Positions 25,012 through 34,800 of a stretch of 64,000 nucleotides of DNA are shown piece by piece. This stretch comes from Pseudomonas saxonica (GTDB lineage: Bacteria > Pseudomonadota > Gammaproteobacteria > Pseudomonadales > Pseudomonadaceae): the NCBI RefSeq assembly GCF_007858365.1, contig NZ_VFIO01000015.1:1-64000 (forward strand), given 5' to 3'. Each line of letters opens with the position of its first letter. The first letter of the stretch is position 1. A model generated the notes under the pieces. It ran no database searches, was not told the origin of the DNA, and saw only the letters and a program-made list of their open reading frames with translations. A program made the translations under genes and the position numbers.

Positions 25012-25259
25012 CCGACAAGCCCAAGCTTCACCTTATTCAAGGCACCCTTGCCCCGGACACCCCGGCGGAGAAAGTACGCAAGCGAGTACGGGCCATGCCC
25101 AAACCGCCTACCATGGTGCAGTGCCATCGCTGCGGCGGGCGTGAGGTGATTGAGACAGAGATCGGTGTGCTGATGAAGAATGGAAAGCCAACGGGTGGGA
25201 CTAAGACGATGATCTGCGTCGTCTGCCTGTTACGGGGTGAAAGAGTCCTAGTACTGTAG
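25008..25259 (+). CDS. zinc-ribbon phage protein
   Basis: 83 residues, ATGA overlap with the head protein. One zinc ribbon: CHRCGGREVIETEIGV ... MICVVCLLRGERV (Cys-x2-Cys twice). N-terminus basic. Common in Pseudomonas phage head modules; function unknown, possibly transcriptional. Confidence 0.75.
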   Translation: MTDKPKLHLIQGTLAPDTPAEKVRKRVRAMPKPPTMVQCHRCGGREVIETEIGVLMKNGKPTGGTKTMICVVCLLRGERVLVL

Positions 25260-25358
25260 TTTTGCCGCTAAGGGAAATGGTCTGCTTACTCCGGACATAC
25301 TTTCAGGTGGTGAATAATGGTATAAAAGATTTCTATAATTGTTCCTGAGGGTGTCCAT

Positions 25359-25571
25359 ATGGATCTTGCATCACTCATTGACGCGACTAAAGTCGGATCT
25401 ACATTTTCGATCTCCCCGCAAAGTCTAAGTGTCCCGATCTCGGAGTTTCAGTCTGCTGTCCGCGAGATTCGACGCCTAGAGAAGGATGGCGTTGTGAGTG
25501 TGATCAAGGAGCACAATGAAAGCTCCTCGGGTAATGACTATGTAGATTTGCTTTTCGTCGAGAAGCTTTAA
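25359..25571 (+). CDS. small hypothetical protein in head module
   Basis: 70 residues with GAGG eight bases before ATG and a terminator after. Contains STFSISPQSLSVPISEFQSA and REIRRLEKDGVVSVIKEHNE, resembling a small wHTH-like element. AT-richer than flanking head genes, probably a moron. Confidence 0.55.
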   Translation: MDLASLIDATKVGSTFSISPQSLSVPISEFQSAVREIRRLEKDGVVSVIKEHNESSSGNDYVDLLFVEKL

Positions 25572-25610
25572 ACATTTGTCGTTGGATTAACTTAAACAAC
25601 GAACGTAAAA

Positions 25611-25636
25611 AAGCCCTGGCATCTGCCGGGGCTTTT
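25611..25636 (+). terminator. intrinsic terminator
   Basis: AAGCCC-T-GGCA-TC-TGCC-G-GGGCTT stem followed by TTTTATT, 40 bp after the small moron-like gene. It supports separate transcription of that gene. Confidence 0.85.
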
Positions 25637-25716
25637 TATTGGGCGCGATTCCGGATGGATAGCGCCGCACCGGGCCGGATGGCCCATCAATTGGGCGTAT
25701 GCCCGGAGACTCACTC

Positions 25717-26505
25717 ATGAAACTCAAGCTCGATGAACAAGGCCATGTGGTCGTTCAAGACGGTAAACCGGTCTACACCCATGACGATGGAAAGGACGTT
25801 GCGTTTGACGCGCCATCGGCCGTATCCAAAATCACGGCACTGAACGCTGAAGCCAAAGGGCACCGCGAAGCCAAAGAAACCGCCGAAGCGAAAGCCAAGG
25901 CATTTGAAGGCATCGAAGACCCTGAAAAGGCCCGGGCTGCACTGGCAACCGTCGCCAACCTGGATGCTGGCCAGCTTGTTCAAGCAGGCAAGGTCGAAGA
26001 GATCAAAGCCGCTGCCATCGCCGCCACTGAGGAAAAGTTCAAGGCCCAGGTGGCGACTCTGGCTGAGCAAGTGAAGACAGTCACCACCGAGCGCGATAAC
26101 ACCACCGGGATTCTCTATCAGGAAAAGATCGGCGGCGCCTTTGGGCGCTCCAAGTTTGTCACCGACAAAATCGCCGTACCGCCGGACATGCTGCAAAACA
26201 CCTTCGGCAAGGCCTTCAAGGTCGAAGACGGCAAGGTCGTTGCCTATGGCGTTGACGGCAACAAGATTTACAGCCGTGCCCGTCCGGGGGAACTGGCTGA
26301 TTTCGACGAAGCGCTGGAAGCCCTTGTCGAGCGCTACCCGCACCGCGAAAACATTCTGAAGAGTTCTGGCGCCAATGGCGGCGGGGCCCCGAACAATGGC
26401 GGCAAGGGTAGCGGACAAAAGACTCTGCCCCGTGCTGCATTCGATGCACTGGACCCGACCGCCAAGGCGGCTCATGCACGAAGTGGCGGCACGGTCACTG
26501 ACTGA
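25717..26505 (+). CDS. capsid scaffolding-type protein
   Basis: 262 residues from ATG 25717; GGAG eight bases upstream decides the start over ATG 25699. Lys/Glu/Ala-rich coiled coil from ~residue 40 to 125 (KETAEAKAKAFEGIEDPEKA, ATLAEQVKTVTTERDNTTGI), then a C-terminal part with PHRENILKSSG and a Gly/Asn tail. This profile, directly before the coat gene, is typical of scaffold proteins. Confidence 0.75.
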   Translation: MKLKLDEQGHVVVQDGKPVYTHDDGKDVAFDAPSAVSKITALNAEAKGHREAKETAEAKAKAFEGIEDPEKARAALATVANLDAGQLVQAGKVEEIKAAAIAATEEKFKAQVATLAEQVKTVTTERDNTTGILYQEKIGGAFGRSKFVTDKIAVPPDMLQNTFGKAFKVEDGKVVAYGVDGNKIYSRARPGELADFDEALEALVERYPHRENILKSSGANGGGAPNNGGKGSGQKTLPRAAFDALDPTAKAAHARSGGTVTD

Positions 26506-26544
26506 CCACACGCCGCTGGGCGAACCCCGGCAGCAACCCTACAG

Positions 26545-26582
26545 CCCGCGCTTGCGGGTTTTTTTATATCTGGAGAACGCCC
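26545..26582 (+). terminator. terminator/RBS linker 1
   Basis: CCCGC-GCTT-GCGGG stem, T7, then CTGGAGAA seven bases before GTG 26583. The hairpin ends upstream transcripts while the adjacent sequence supplies the next gene's RBS; six further linkers share this form. Confidence 0.7.
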
Positions 26583-27731
26583 GTGGCGAATACGTTGAAC
26601 AACCTCGTCCCTGACCTCTATGAGGCCTTGGACGTCATTTCTCGCGAAATGACCGGCTTTATCCCGGCCGTATCCCGTGACTCGTCCTTTGCGCGGGCGG
26701 CGATCGGCCAGGATGTGCTGGTGCCCATCACCACCGAAGCGGCGGCGGCCGATAACACCCCGGGCGTCACCGCGCCTGATACGGGTGACACCATCGTCGA
26801 TAACGTTGCGGTGGCCATCACCAAGAGCAAGCACGTCGCGGTGCGCTGGAATGGCGAGCAAAGCAAGGGCCTGCAAAACGCGGGCACCTTCTCGAGCATC
26901 CAGGCCGACCGCTTCTATCAGGCGATGCGCACGCTGGTGAACGAGGTGGAGAAAGACCTCAACCTTGAGGCGTACCGCAACGCTTCACGCGCATACGGCA
27001 CAGCTGGCACCACGCCGTTTGGCACCGCTGCCGACTTGTCGGACTTTGCGGGCGTGCTGGGCATCCTCGAGAAGAACGGCGCACCCACCAACGACTTGCA
27101 GCTGGTGCTGGGCCACTCAGCCATTGGCAATATGCGCGGGAAGCAATCCGGCCTGTTCAAGGTCAACGAAGCGGGTTCGAGCGACATGCTGCGCAACGGC
27201 ATGACCGACCGCATCATGAATATGGCAATTCGTCATTCCCACCAGGTGGGCCGTCACGTCAAAGGCACTGGCGCGGAATACGTCACCAGCGGTGCAGGTG
27301 CGGTGGGCGCAACCTCCGTGGCGCTGGCTGCGGGCACCGGCACTGTGCTGGCGGGCGATATCGCTACCTTCGAGGTGGACGAAGCCAACAAGTACGTTGT
27401 GGGCGCAGGCGTTACGGCTCCGGGCACGATCAAGCTGAACAAACCCGGTGCACAGATCCTGATCCCGACCGGCAACGCCTTGACCTTGGGCAACTCTTAC
27501 ACCGCCAACGTGGCATTTGCCCGCTCGGCCATCGTGCTGGCAACCCGAGCCCCGGCCATGCCTGAGGGCGGTGACTCGGCGGACGACGTGATCACCATCA
27601 CCGACCCACTGACCGGGCTGTCCTTTGAAATCGCGGTTTACCGCCAGTTTCTGCAAACGGCCTACCACGTCCGTCTGGCTTGGGGCTGCCGCGCCATCAA
27701 GTCCGAACATATCAGCCTGCTGCTGGGCTAA
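26583..27731 (+). CDS. major capsid protein, P22 coat-like
   Basis: 382 residues from GTG 26583 (CTGGAGA upstream). Matches the P22 gp5 coat family: LDVISREMTGFIPAVSRDSS, AAIGQDVLVPITTEAAAADN, RNASRAYGTAGTTPFGT, an inserted domain (~residues 240-310, VTAPGTIKLNKPGAQILIPT) and the C-terminal FEIAVYRQFLQTAYHVRLAW. HK97-fold shell subunit. Downstream of the scaffold, with its own leader. Confidence 0.93.
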   Translation: MANTLNNLVPDLYEALDVISREMTGFIPAVSRDSSFARAAIGQDVLVPITTEAAAADNTPGVTAPDTGDTIVDNVAVAITKSKHVAVRWNGEQSKGLQNAGTFSSIQADRFYQAMRTLVNEVEKDLNLEAYRNASRAYGTAGTTPFGTAADLSDFAGVLGILEKNGAPTNDLQLVLGHSAIGNMRGKQSGLFKVNEAGSSDMLRNGMTDRIMNMAIRHSHQVGRHVKGTGAEYVTSGAGAVGATSVALAAGTGTVLAGDIATFEVDEANKYVVGAGVTAPGTIKLNKPGAQILIPTGNALTLGNSYTANVAFARSAIVLATRAPAMPEGGDSADDVITITDPLTGLSFEIAVYRQFLQTAYHVRLAWGCRAIKSEHISLLLG

Positions 27732-27785
27732 TTCGACCACAACGATAACCGGGGGCTTAGGCCCCTGTGTTTGCGGAGAATGACA

Positions 27786-28121
27786 ATGGCGGGACTGACC
27801 AAAGAACAGAAGGCGGCAAAGGTGCTGCTGGAGAAGGCGATCGCACTAAGCGGGATGAGCGCCGAGGACTTCGACAAGTTGGGTGAACAGGAGCGCGCTG
27901 ACTGGGGCAAAAGTGCACAGGATGCCCTTGAACTTGAGGCAGCCGACGCGCAACGACTTGCTAATGAAACGGTCGCCAATCGCACAAGAGCCAATCCAGC
28001 TGAGAAAGACGATGAACCCGACTACACCGGTCTGACCAAGGTCGAGCAAGGCGGCGAAGTGCTGTATGTGCATCCGACCTGTATTGACGACCACGCGCGG
28101 CTTGGCTGGAAAGAGGTCTGA
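27786..28121 (+). CDS. head-module hypothetical protein
   Basis: 111 residues, ATG 27786 placed after GGAG. Helical Lys/Ala-rich N-terminus (LTKEQKAAKVLLEKAIALSG), acidic linker, C-terminal GEVLYVHPTCIDDHARLGWK. Between coat and head-tail connector genes, so a head completion or decoration role is likely. Confidence 0.65.
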   Translation: MAGLTKEQKAAKVLLEKAIALSGMSAEDFDKLGEQERADWGKSAQDALELEAADAQRLANETVANRTRANPAEKDDEPDYTGLTKVEQGGEVLYVHPTCIDDHARLGWKEV

Positions 28122-28122
28122 T

Positions 28123-28620
28123 ATGGCACTGGTGATCGAGAACGGCAGTGGTGTGCCGGGGGCGGAAAGCTTTGCGACGGCTGACGAACTGGTCACCTAT
28201 GCCGTGAATTTTGGCAAGGTCATCCCGGTCGAGCCGATCCAGCTTGAAGCGCTCCTGCGCCGCGCCGCATTGCAAATGAACGCATTGCCATGGAAGGGAG
28301 GCGCAGCCCGTCGGGATCAGCCATTGTCCTGGCCCCGCGCAGGGGTCAAACGCCATGGTTGGGTGTTGCCGCACAACCAGATTCCGTCCCAGATCAAGGC
28401 CGGGCAGATGGCGCTGGCGGCCGAGATTCATGCCGACGACCTTGCGCCTCCTGAACTGAAGAAGGGCGCAGTTACCATGGATCGTGTCGATGGAGCTGTA
28501 ACGCGGCAATACGCGGAAGCATCCGCCATAGCCAGAAAGGCGGCGGCAAGTCGGCAATCGGTTGCGCAGTTCGCTGACCTGCTGGAGTCATCCAGTCAGG
28601 TAGCCTTGCGGAGGTCTTAA
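28123..28620 (+). CDS. head-tail connector, DnaT-like family
   Basis: 165 residues from ATG 28123 (AGAGG). VIENGSGVPGAESFATADEL, LRRAALQMNALPWKGG and GWVLPHNQIPSQIKAGQMAL fit the DnaT-like ssDNA-binding phage family that occupies the gp6-like adaptor position behind the coat gene. The structural role (adaptor ring) is more likely than a replication one here. Confidence 0.75.
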   Translation: MALVIENGSGVPGAESFATADELVTYAVNFGKVIPVEPIQLEALLRRAALQMNALPWKGGAARRDQPLSWPRAGVKRHGWVLPHNQIPSQIKAGQMALAAEIHADDLAPPELKKGAVTMDRVDGAVTRQYAEASAIARKAAASRQSVAQFADLLESSSQVALRRS

Positions 28621-28988
28621 TGTCCTTCTACGACGATATGGCCGGGGTGGCGCTGGAGTTGATTGCCGAGTTCGGCCAGGGCGTGATCCTGCGGGAAGCC
28701 ATCCCCGGCGAGTATGACCCCGAGACGGGACAGACTGCTCCCGATCAGACGCGGGAGCAGATCGGCCAAGGCATCATGGCTGACTTCAGCGGTTTGGAGT
28801 TTCAAAACAACAGCCTGATCAAGCAGGGTGACAAAAAGCTCAAGCTCGCGGCCAGCGGCCTTGAGTGGGCGCCAAGCCTGATGAGCAAGGTAGTGGTGCA
28901 AGGTGTTAGCTGGACAATCGTCCCGCCGCTCAAAGAGATAAACCCGGCTGGAACACCGCTTCTCTATGAATTGCAGGTGCGCTTATGA
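28620..28988 (+). CDS. head closure/neck protein
   Basis: 122 residues, start overlapping the previous stop by one base. VILREAIPGEYDPETGQTAP and a C-terminal beta-rich LAASGLEWAPSLMSKVVVQG look like a small beta-barrel stopper. Position between connector and tail completion proteins supports the call. Confidence 0.65.
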   Translation: MSFYDDMAGVALELIAEFGQGVILREAIPGEYDPETGQTAPDQTREQIGQGIMADFSGLEFQNNSLIKQGDKKLKLAASGLEWAPSLMSKVVVQGVSWTIVPPLKEINPAGTPLLYELQVRL

Positions 28989-29620
28989 GCTTCAGCCTGG
29001 ATTTGAAAGCCTTTGCCGATAAGGCCAAAGGCAATGTAGAGCAGGTCGTCAAAAAGGTCTCGCTTGATCTGTTGAGCGCGGTGGTGGATCGATCACCCGT
29101 GGGCAACCCCGAGCTTTGGGCCGCAAACATTCAGCACCGCCAGGCAAACACTGCGGCAGCCGATGCCTATGACTACAACGTCGCGATTCGCAACACGGTG
29201 ATCAACCTCAATGACAGCAACTTCACTAAGTCTGGCAAGCTGAAACGGGGCGTGAAATATGCCAAAAAGTTGACCAAAACCGAGCGGGTTCAGAATTTCA
29301 ATATCAATGGTTTGGTGACTGGCAAGGATTACGTCGGCGGCAGGTTTCGAGGTAACTGGCAGGTATCATTTGAGGTTGGTGAAACCGGGGTGCTGGACCT
29401 GGTCGACCCGAGAGGAACACGTGCTAAAGCCAGCGGCACGCAGGTGATTGGGCAGTTCCAGATCGGGGTGGGTAGTATCTGGATGATGAACAACCTCCCG
29501 TATGGGCCGCGCCTTGAATATGAGGGCTGGTCCAGTCAGGCGCCCGCTGGCATGGTGCGCATTTCGACCACGGAGTTTCAAACATTCGTCAATAAAGCTG
29601 TATCGGAGCTGCCGGCATGA
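28985..29620 (+). CDS. tail completion protein, HK97 gp10-like
   Basis: 211 residues, ATGA overlap. LLSAVVDRSPVGNPELWAAN, GGRFRGNWQVSFEVGE and a late NNLPYGPRLEYEGWSSQAPA (the GxxAxxxEYG-like HK97-gp10 signature). Joins tail to head. Confidence 0.85.
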   Translation: MSFSLDLKAFADKAKGNVEQVVKKVSLDLLSAVVDRSPVGNPELWAANIQHRQANTAAADAYDYNVAIRNTVINLNDSNFTKSGKLKRGVKYAKKLTKTERVQNFNINGLVTGKDYVGGRFRGNWQVSFEVGETGVLDLVDPRGTRAKASGTQVIGQFQIGVGSIWMMNNLPYGPRLEYEGWSSQAPAGMVRISTTEFQTFVNKAVSELPA

Positions 29621-30051
29621 GCGATCGGGTGATACGCAGCCTTTTTGAGATGCGCCTCAAGGGTTGGGCTGACGCCCGGGAGCCCAAACTGCCGATTGCT
29701 TTCGAGGATGTGGCATTTACACCGCCGCCGGGCGATGCCACCTATTTGAAGGTGTATCTGCTGCCAGGCAACACAGACAGCGAAGACCTGGAAGGCAAAC
29801 ACACATCGTACCGTGGCGTACTGCAGGTCAGTATTGTCACCAAGGCCGGATCTGGCCGTGGCGCCGCAGGGATGATCGCCGAAGAGCTTGCAGCTCTGTA
29901 CCCGAATAATCTTGAACTGCAAAAGCCGGGGCCGGGCAAGGAGCCATTCAGTGTGTATATCCGCTCGCCGATGACTACGGCCCCGGCGATTCAAGGCGAT
30001 TCCACTAGCTCGCTGCCTGTCTCGTTCCAGTACCGCGCAGATACTTGTTGA
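29617..30051 (+). CDS. tail terminator (DUF4128/gpU-like)
   Basis: 144 residues, ATGA overlap. Contains LFEMRLKGWADAREPKLPIA, YLKVYLLPGNTDSEDLEGKH, YRGVLQVSIVTKAGSGRGAA, typical of lambda U-like tail terminators. Caps the tail tube and fixes its length with the tape measure. Confidence 0.85.
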   Translation: MSDRVIRSLFEMRLKGWADAREPKLPIAFEDVAFTPPPGDATYLKVYLLPGNTDSEDLEGKHTSYRGVLQVSIVTKAGSGRGAAGMIAEELAALYPNNLELQKPGPGKEPFSVYIRSPMTTAPAIQGDSTSSLPVSFQYRADTC

Positions 30052-30058
30052 GATGTTT

Positions 30059-30295
30059 TTAGTCTTTGTTGCGTCGGCTTCTGAACCACTTCACCAAGTA
30101 CCAAGGCGACGCCAGTATCAGGACAAGAATCGCTGCCAGGGGCAGAGAGTCTATCCACAGCCATGCCAGCAGCCTGGATTCGATCAACCAACCTTGGGCG
30201 CCATTCGGATCGATTTGGGCGTAGGCCGACAGTAGTGCAATCACTGAGGTGATTAGCGCGAACCAAATGGCGCTACGAACTTGCTCTCGATTCAT
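30059..30295 (-). CDS. small membrane protein antisense inside the tail operon
   Basis: 78 residues, two membrane helices (SAIWFALITSVIALLSAYA and LAAILVLILASPWYLVKWF) and a basic tail. Lies on the opposite strand between the tail terminator and tail tube genes. The only minus gene in the 20.7-37.2 kb structural block. Such inserts are usually morons; small membrane proteins of this type often mediate superinfection exclusion, here only an inference. Confidence 0.6.
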   Translation of the reverse strand: MNREQVRSAIWFALITSVIALLSAYAQIDPNGAQGWLIESRLLAWLWIDSLPLAAILVLILASPWYLVKWFRSRRNKD

Positions 30296-30421
30296 ATGTG
30301 TTCGATTCCATGAGTGGCATTACGTAAGGCGCGCGATCCTATCAACCCGCCGTCATTCGGTCGATGGCTCTATTCGCCATTCAACTGACTTCATCCTAAT
30401 ACGCCCATAGGGCAACCCCTG

Positions 30422-30467
30422 AACCCGCCTAGAGCGGGTTTTGTCATTTCTGAAAGAGGCAAACACA
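30422..30467 (+). terminator. terminator/RBS linker 2
   Basis: AACCCGC-CTAGA-GCGGGTT followed by TTG and, further on, GAAAGAGG before ATG 30468. Ends the head module or upstream readthrough and leads the tail-tube gene. Confidence 0.6.
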
Positions 30468-31115
30468 ATGGGCTACAAACTCCCCAACGGCGGCACGTTC
30501 CAGCATGCCGCCACCTATGCCGCTGCTCTGGCGTTCACCGCGATCAGCAACGCTACCGAAGCCGTGGCCACCGTTGAAGGTGCAGATCTGGAGGAGGGCG
30601 ATATCGTTCTGGTCGAATCGGGCTGGAGCACTCTAAACGGGCGAGTCGTGCGCGTGAAAACCGCGACTGCGGTGTCCATCACTCTTGAGGATATCGACAC
30701 CTCTGACACGCAAAGCTTCCCGGCGGGCTCCGGTGGCGGGACCCTAAAGAAGATCGATACGTGGGTGCAGATTCCGCAAGTCACTGACGTGGCGTTTTCC
30801 GGCGGTGAGCAGCAGTACACGGACGTCGTTTTTCTAGAAGACAAGCAAGGCCGCCAAGTACCCACCGACAAATCGGCCGCCAGTATGGCGCTGACCATTG
30901 CTGACGATCCGGGCAAGCCGTTTGTGACGGTGCTGGAAGCCGCTGATGCCGGGCGCAAAGTCGAAGCTGTGCGCCTGAACCTGCCGGGCAATGACACCAT
31001 TTACTACGGTGCCTACACCTCGTTCTCCAAGCAGCCGACTGTCTCACGTAACAACGTGCTGACCCGCACCGTCAACTTGGCGCTTCAGGCCGAACCGACC
31101 CGTTATCTGGCGTAA
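30468..31115 (+). CDS. major tail tube protein (lambda V-like)
   Basis: 215 residues from ATG 30468. GGTFQHAATYAAALAFTAIS, VVRVKTATAVSITLEDIDTS and FLEDKQGRQVPTDKSAASMA: a beta-rich tube subunit whose second half resembles the V family. Precedes the two tail chaperone frames, the conserved lambda order. Confidence 0.85.
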   Translation: MGYKLPNGGTFQHAATYAAALAFTAISNATEAVATVEGADLEEGDIVLVESGWSTLNGRVVRVKTATAVSITLEDIDTSDTQSFPAGSGGGTLKKIDTWVQIPQVTDVAFSGGEQQYTDVVFLEDKQGRQVPTDKSAASMALTIADDPGKPFVTVLEAADAGRKVEAVRLNLPGNDTIYYGAYTSFSKQPTVSRNNVLTRTVNLALQAEPTRYLA

Positions 31116-31124
31116 GGAGGCTTC

Positions 31125-31514
31125 ATGGCCAAGTTCAAGATTCAACAAAATCCGACATTCAAGGTCAGTGTTGAGATCCCCCGCGTGGGTGCCGAGCCCG
31201 ACAAGGTTCCTTTTGAGTTCCAGTACCGGGATCGCAAAGCCCTGGCGGCTTTGTTCTTGTCATGGCAGGAAGCCTATAAAGCGGATGAAGAACGCTTCAA
31301 GGAGATGGGGGCTGAGCTGACCATCGTTGTGCTGACCGAAGCCAACATTGAGCGCCAAGTCAGCCAGGTCCAAGCACTGGTTGTTGGCTGGGGCTATGAC
31401 ACCAAGCTCAGCCAAGAGTCCATTCGTGCGCTGGTGGAGACCTCGGCCGGCGCCGGAGATGCAATCGTCAAAGCCTATCAGGGCGCTTTTGAAGCGGCCC
31501 GCCTGGGAAACTGA
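31125..31514 (+). CDS. tail assembly chaperone, G-like (zero-frame product)
   Basis: 129 residues. KFKIQQNPTFKVSVEIPRVG and FEFQYRDRKALAALFLSWQE match the phage tail assembly chaperone family. It ends at TGA 31512-31514 immediately after the slippery GGGAAAC. Binds tape measure during tail assembly. Confidence 0.85.
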   Translation: MAKFKIQQNPTFKVSVEIPRVGAEPDKVPFEFQYRDRKALAALFLSWQEAYKADEERFKEMGAELTIVVLTEANIERQVSQVQALVVGWGYDTKLSQESIRALVETSAGAGDAIVKAYQGAFEAARLGN

Positions 31515-31831
31515 TCGAGGTCGGTCGCGCCCTGTATCAACCATCAGCGTCAGCCGAGCAGCTCAGCCTGTTCGGCCTGACGTCGACGGACTACGACGAT
31601 ACCGTCGAGGTCTGGCCAGACAACTGGCAGGCATTCCGCCTCTTTGAGGCCATGTCCACACAGTGGCGGATGGGGGCATGTGGCGCCACCGGCCTCGATT
31701 ACACGGCGATCTACGACACCGCCAGCCTCTTGGGCATCAGCAAAAAACACACCCTCAAACTCTTCCATGACCTTCGGGTGATAGAAGCCGAAGCCATGCT
31801 CGTCATGTCTGAACAAATGAAGGAAGGATGA
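31125..31831 (+). CDS. G-T fusion chaperone by -1 ribosomal frameshift (DUF1799 extension)
   Basis: At GGGAAAC (31505-31511) the zero frame reads G GGA AAC TGA. Slippage by -1 gives GGG AAA CTG ATC GAG and continues 107 codons to TGA 31829. The extension (RALYQPSASAEQLSLFGLTS, TAIYDTASLLGISKKHTLKL) is DUF1799-like and has no good start of its own. This is the same architecture as lambda G/GT (slip site GGGAAAG there). Fusion of about 235 residues; a minor product expected. Confidence 0.85.
31505..31511 (+). promoter_or_regulatory. programmed -1 frameshift slippery site
   Basis: GGGAAAC in phase G GGA AAC, with stop TGA directly after. Fits the X-XXY-YYZ rule; both tRNAs can re-pair on GGG AAA. 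Confidence 0.85.
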
Positions 31832-31835
31832 CGGC

Positions 31836-34800
31836 ATGACCGATATTGCGAGTCTCGGGATTGAAGTCCAGACCGGCGACGTCACCAAGGCGGGCACCGA
31901 ACTCGATAAATTCGTTCAGGCCGGGGAGAAGGCAGAAAAGGCCGCAGTAGGGGTTGGTCAGAGCTTTGAAAAGGCCTCCACTGCCGCCACTGGATTGACC
32001 AGCGCTGAAACCAGGCTGGGTGAAAGCACTGAAGACGCCAAAACGCGTTTGCTGGCCATGGCCAAAGCCTCTCTGGATTCCAGTGAGTACTTGAAGAGCT
32101 TGGCATCGAGCGTCAATTCCAGCACCACCGCCATGGATGCAGCCCGAGCCACCACCACCGACTTTGCTGCACTCAACCGGCGACTTAAGGCGGATGCTGA
32201 CGCTTTGGTCGGAACGGTAGACCAACAAGCACAATCCACCCGCCAAGCAGCAGCGGCGACCGGGGTGCAGGCCGACGGCCTGGCCAAGCTTCTGGGGCAA
32301 ATCAATCCTGCCGTTGCAGCGCTGGGGCGTCTTGATGAACAGCAGGCCAAGCTCGAGCAATACCGCAAGGCCGGGCTGATTGATGCAGAGACCTTCAAGG
32401 ATTACTCGACGCGCCTCGATTCGACGCGCAAGAGCCTTGGCGGGTTTGACGATGGGTTGTCGAAAACCGGCCTGAGTGCGAAGCAAACCGAGGCGGCACT
32501 GCGTCAATTACCGGCTCAGTTCACCGATATATTTACCAGCCTGGCAGGCGGCCAAAACCCGCTGATGGTGTTGATCCAACAGGGCGGGCAGATCAAGGAC
32601 TCGTTTGGAGGCATTGATAACACCCTGAACGTGCTCAAGGATAAGTTTCGGTCGCTGTTTTCAGGGGGCTCGGGCGTCGCTGACTTGGGGGCTTCGCTGG
32701 CCGGAGTAGCAGCCAGCTCGCAGGACGTGGCTGAAAGTGCGGGTGAGGCAGGCGAGAGTCTGTCTGACCTTGCCGAGAGTTCAAACACTGCCGCGGAAGC
32801 CGCTGAAAATGCACAGCGCGCCGTAGGGGCCATTCAACCCGTGGTCAGTGGCACTTCGCTCAGTTTGATGGGTATGGCAGCTGCGGTTGTTGCGGCAGCT
32901 GCAGCCTTGGGCGTTCTAATCTACGGCTATAACCAGGGCAGCAAAGAAGCCGACGAATACAACAAGTCGCTGATCTTGACCGGCAATTACGCTGGTACAA
33001 CTGCGGTACGGCTTGCAGAGCTGGCTTTGCAAGTCAGTGCAGTTAACGGCACAACCTCCGAGGCAGCAGCCACCCTCGCCAAGTTGGCGGGAAGTAGTGT
33101 CATTGCCGGTGACAGCTTGCGAACGATTGCAGATGCAGCGGCTGCTATGGAAGACGCAACAGGACGATCCGTTGACGCAACGATTGCCGAATTCGTCAAA
33201 ATTGCCAAAGACCCGGTTGCCGCAGCCAAAGAACTCAACGATCAGTATCATTTTCTGACAGCCTCTGTTTACTCCCAAATCGTCGCGTTGAAGGAGCAAG
33301 GCGATCAAATTGGCGCGGCGAAACTGCTCACCGATACTTACGCCGAGACGGTTAATACACGTTCCAGTCAGATCACAGACAACTTGGGTTATATCGAACG
33401 GGCATGGAAAGGCATCACTGATGAGGCCAAAAAGTCGCTTGATGCCATTAACAACATTGGCCGCCAGGCAGCACCTTCGCAAAAGATAGCTGAGCTTACT
33501 CAGAAGGTTGCCTATGGGCGAAGTGCGGTAAAGGCAGACCCCGACGACACCGATGCGGCCAAAAGGCTCGCTGCTGCTGAAAAAGAACTGGATGCTCTCA
33601 CGAAGCTGCGCGAGAACGAGGAAAAGCAGGCTAAAGAGCAGGCACAGGCTCAAGCCATTCAGGACAAAGCAATAAACTCGCAAATTGCCTTTGATGCTCG
33701 CGAGAAATCATTCCGTACCAACAAGCAAAAGCGTGAAGACGAACTCAAAAAGCTGGATCTAGAAATTGCGGCCTTCCGTGCGGCAGACCCTAAAGATCCA
33801 CGACTTGAACAGTCGCGAATTGATCAGCAGATTTCAAATATCAATGCGCGATACAAAGATCCAAAGGCAGCCAGAGGAGCTACGGGGGCGGTTGACCTCA
33901 CTGATTTTAATGCTGCTCAAAACGCGATCAAAGGCATTCTGGCCGAGTACGCCAACGCTCAGAAAGAACTGGACGCGCTGCAAAAAGCCGGATTGGTCAC
34001 GCAGGAGGAATACGGCTGGAAGCGCGCCGGTTTGATTGGCAATGAGAAGGACGAAATCACCGGCGCGTATGAGGCTGAGATTGCTGCTTTGGAGTCAGCC
34101 AAAACCAGAAAGACTACCTCTGCTGCACAAGCCATCGAACTCGACAAAAAGATCGCCGATGCCCGCACTGACATGATCAAAGCTCAGCAGGACGCGGACA
34201 GTAAACTTAAAGTGCTGGAGATTGATCAAGAGGGGCGTCTTAAAAAACAAACCTTGGCGATCAACAGTTACATAGATGCACTGACACGCCAGAACCAAGC
34301 ACTACAGCAGGCAGGCCAACGTGCAGCGGCGGGCGCGGGGCAGGGCGACCGGCAGAATACGTTCAACGGCGAACTCAATGGCATCGAAGACCGGGCCAAC
34401 CAGCAGCGGCTGGATCTGGCGCGGGACAAGGCTGACGCCGCGCGCAACATGAGTGCGGATGAGTACAACCAAAAGCTGGCGGCCATCAACAAAAGCGAAT
34501 CTGACCTCAAAGAAACCACCCTCAGTAACTACGAGGAAATGTCCGCCGCTCAAGGTGATTGGCGCAACGGTGCAACGGCTGCTTTCCAGAACTATCTGGA
34601 CAGCGCCCGGGATGTTGCAGGCCAGACTAAAAACCTGTTCAGCAACGCGTTCAGCTCGATGGAAGATGCGGTGGTCAATTTCGCCATCACCGGGAAAGGC
34701 TCCTTCGCAGACTTCACCCAATCGATTTTGGCGGACATGGCACGCATTGCCGCTCGGCAAGCCAGCTCTGCACTGCTTAGCAGCTTGGTGGGTGCGGCTG

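Noticed and set aside
31348-31647. 99-codon plus frame across the tail chaperone end
   Set aside because: Lies in the third frame; the DUF1799 domain is in the -1 frame reached by slippage.
32916-33683. 255-codon minus-strand frame across the tape measure gene
   Set aside because: Shadow frame with unlikely composition; the tape measure frame is continuous and typical.
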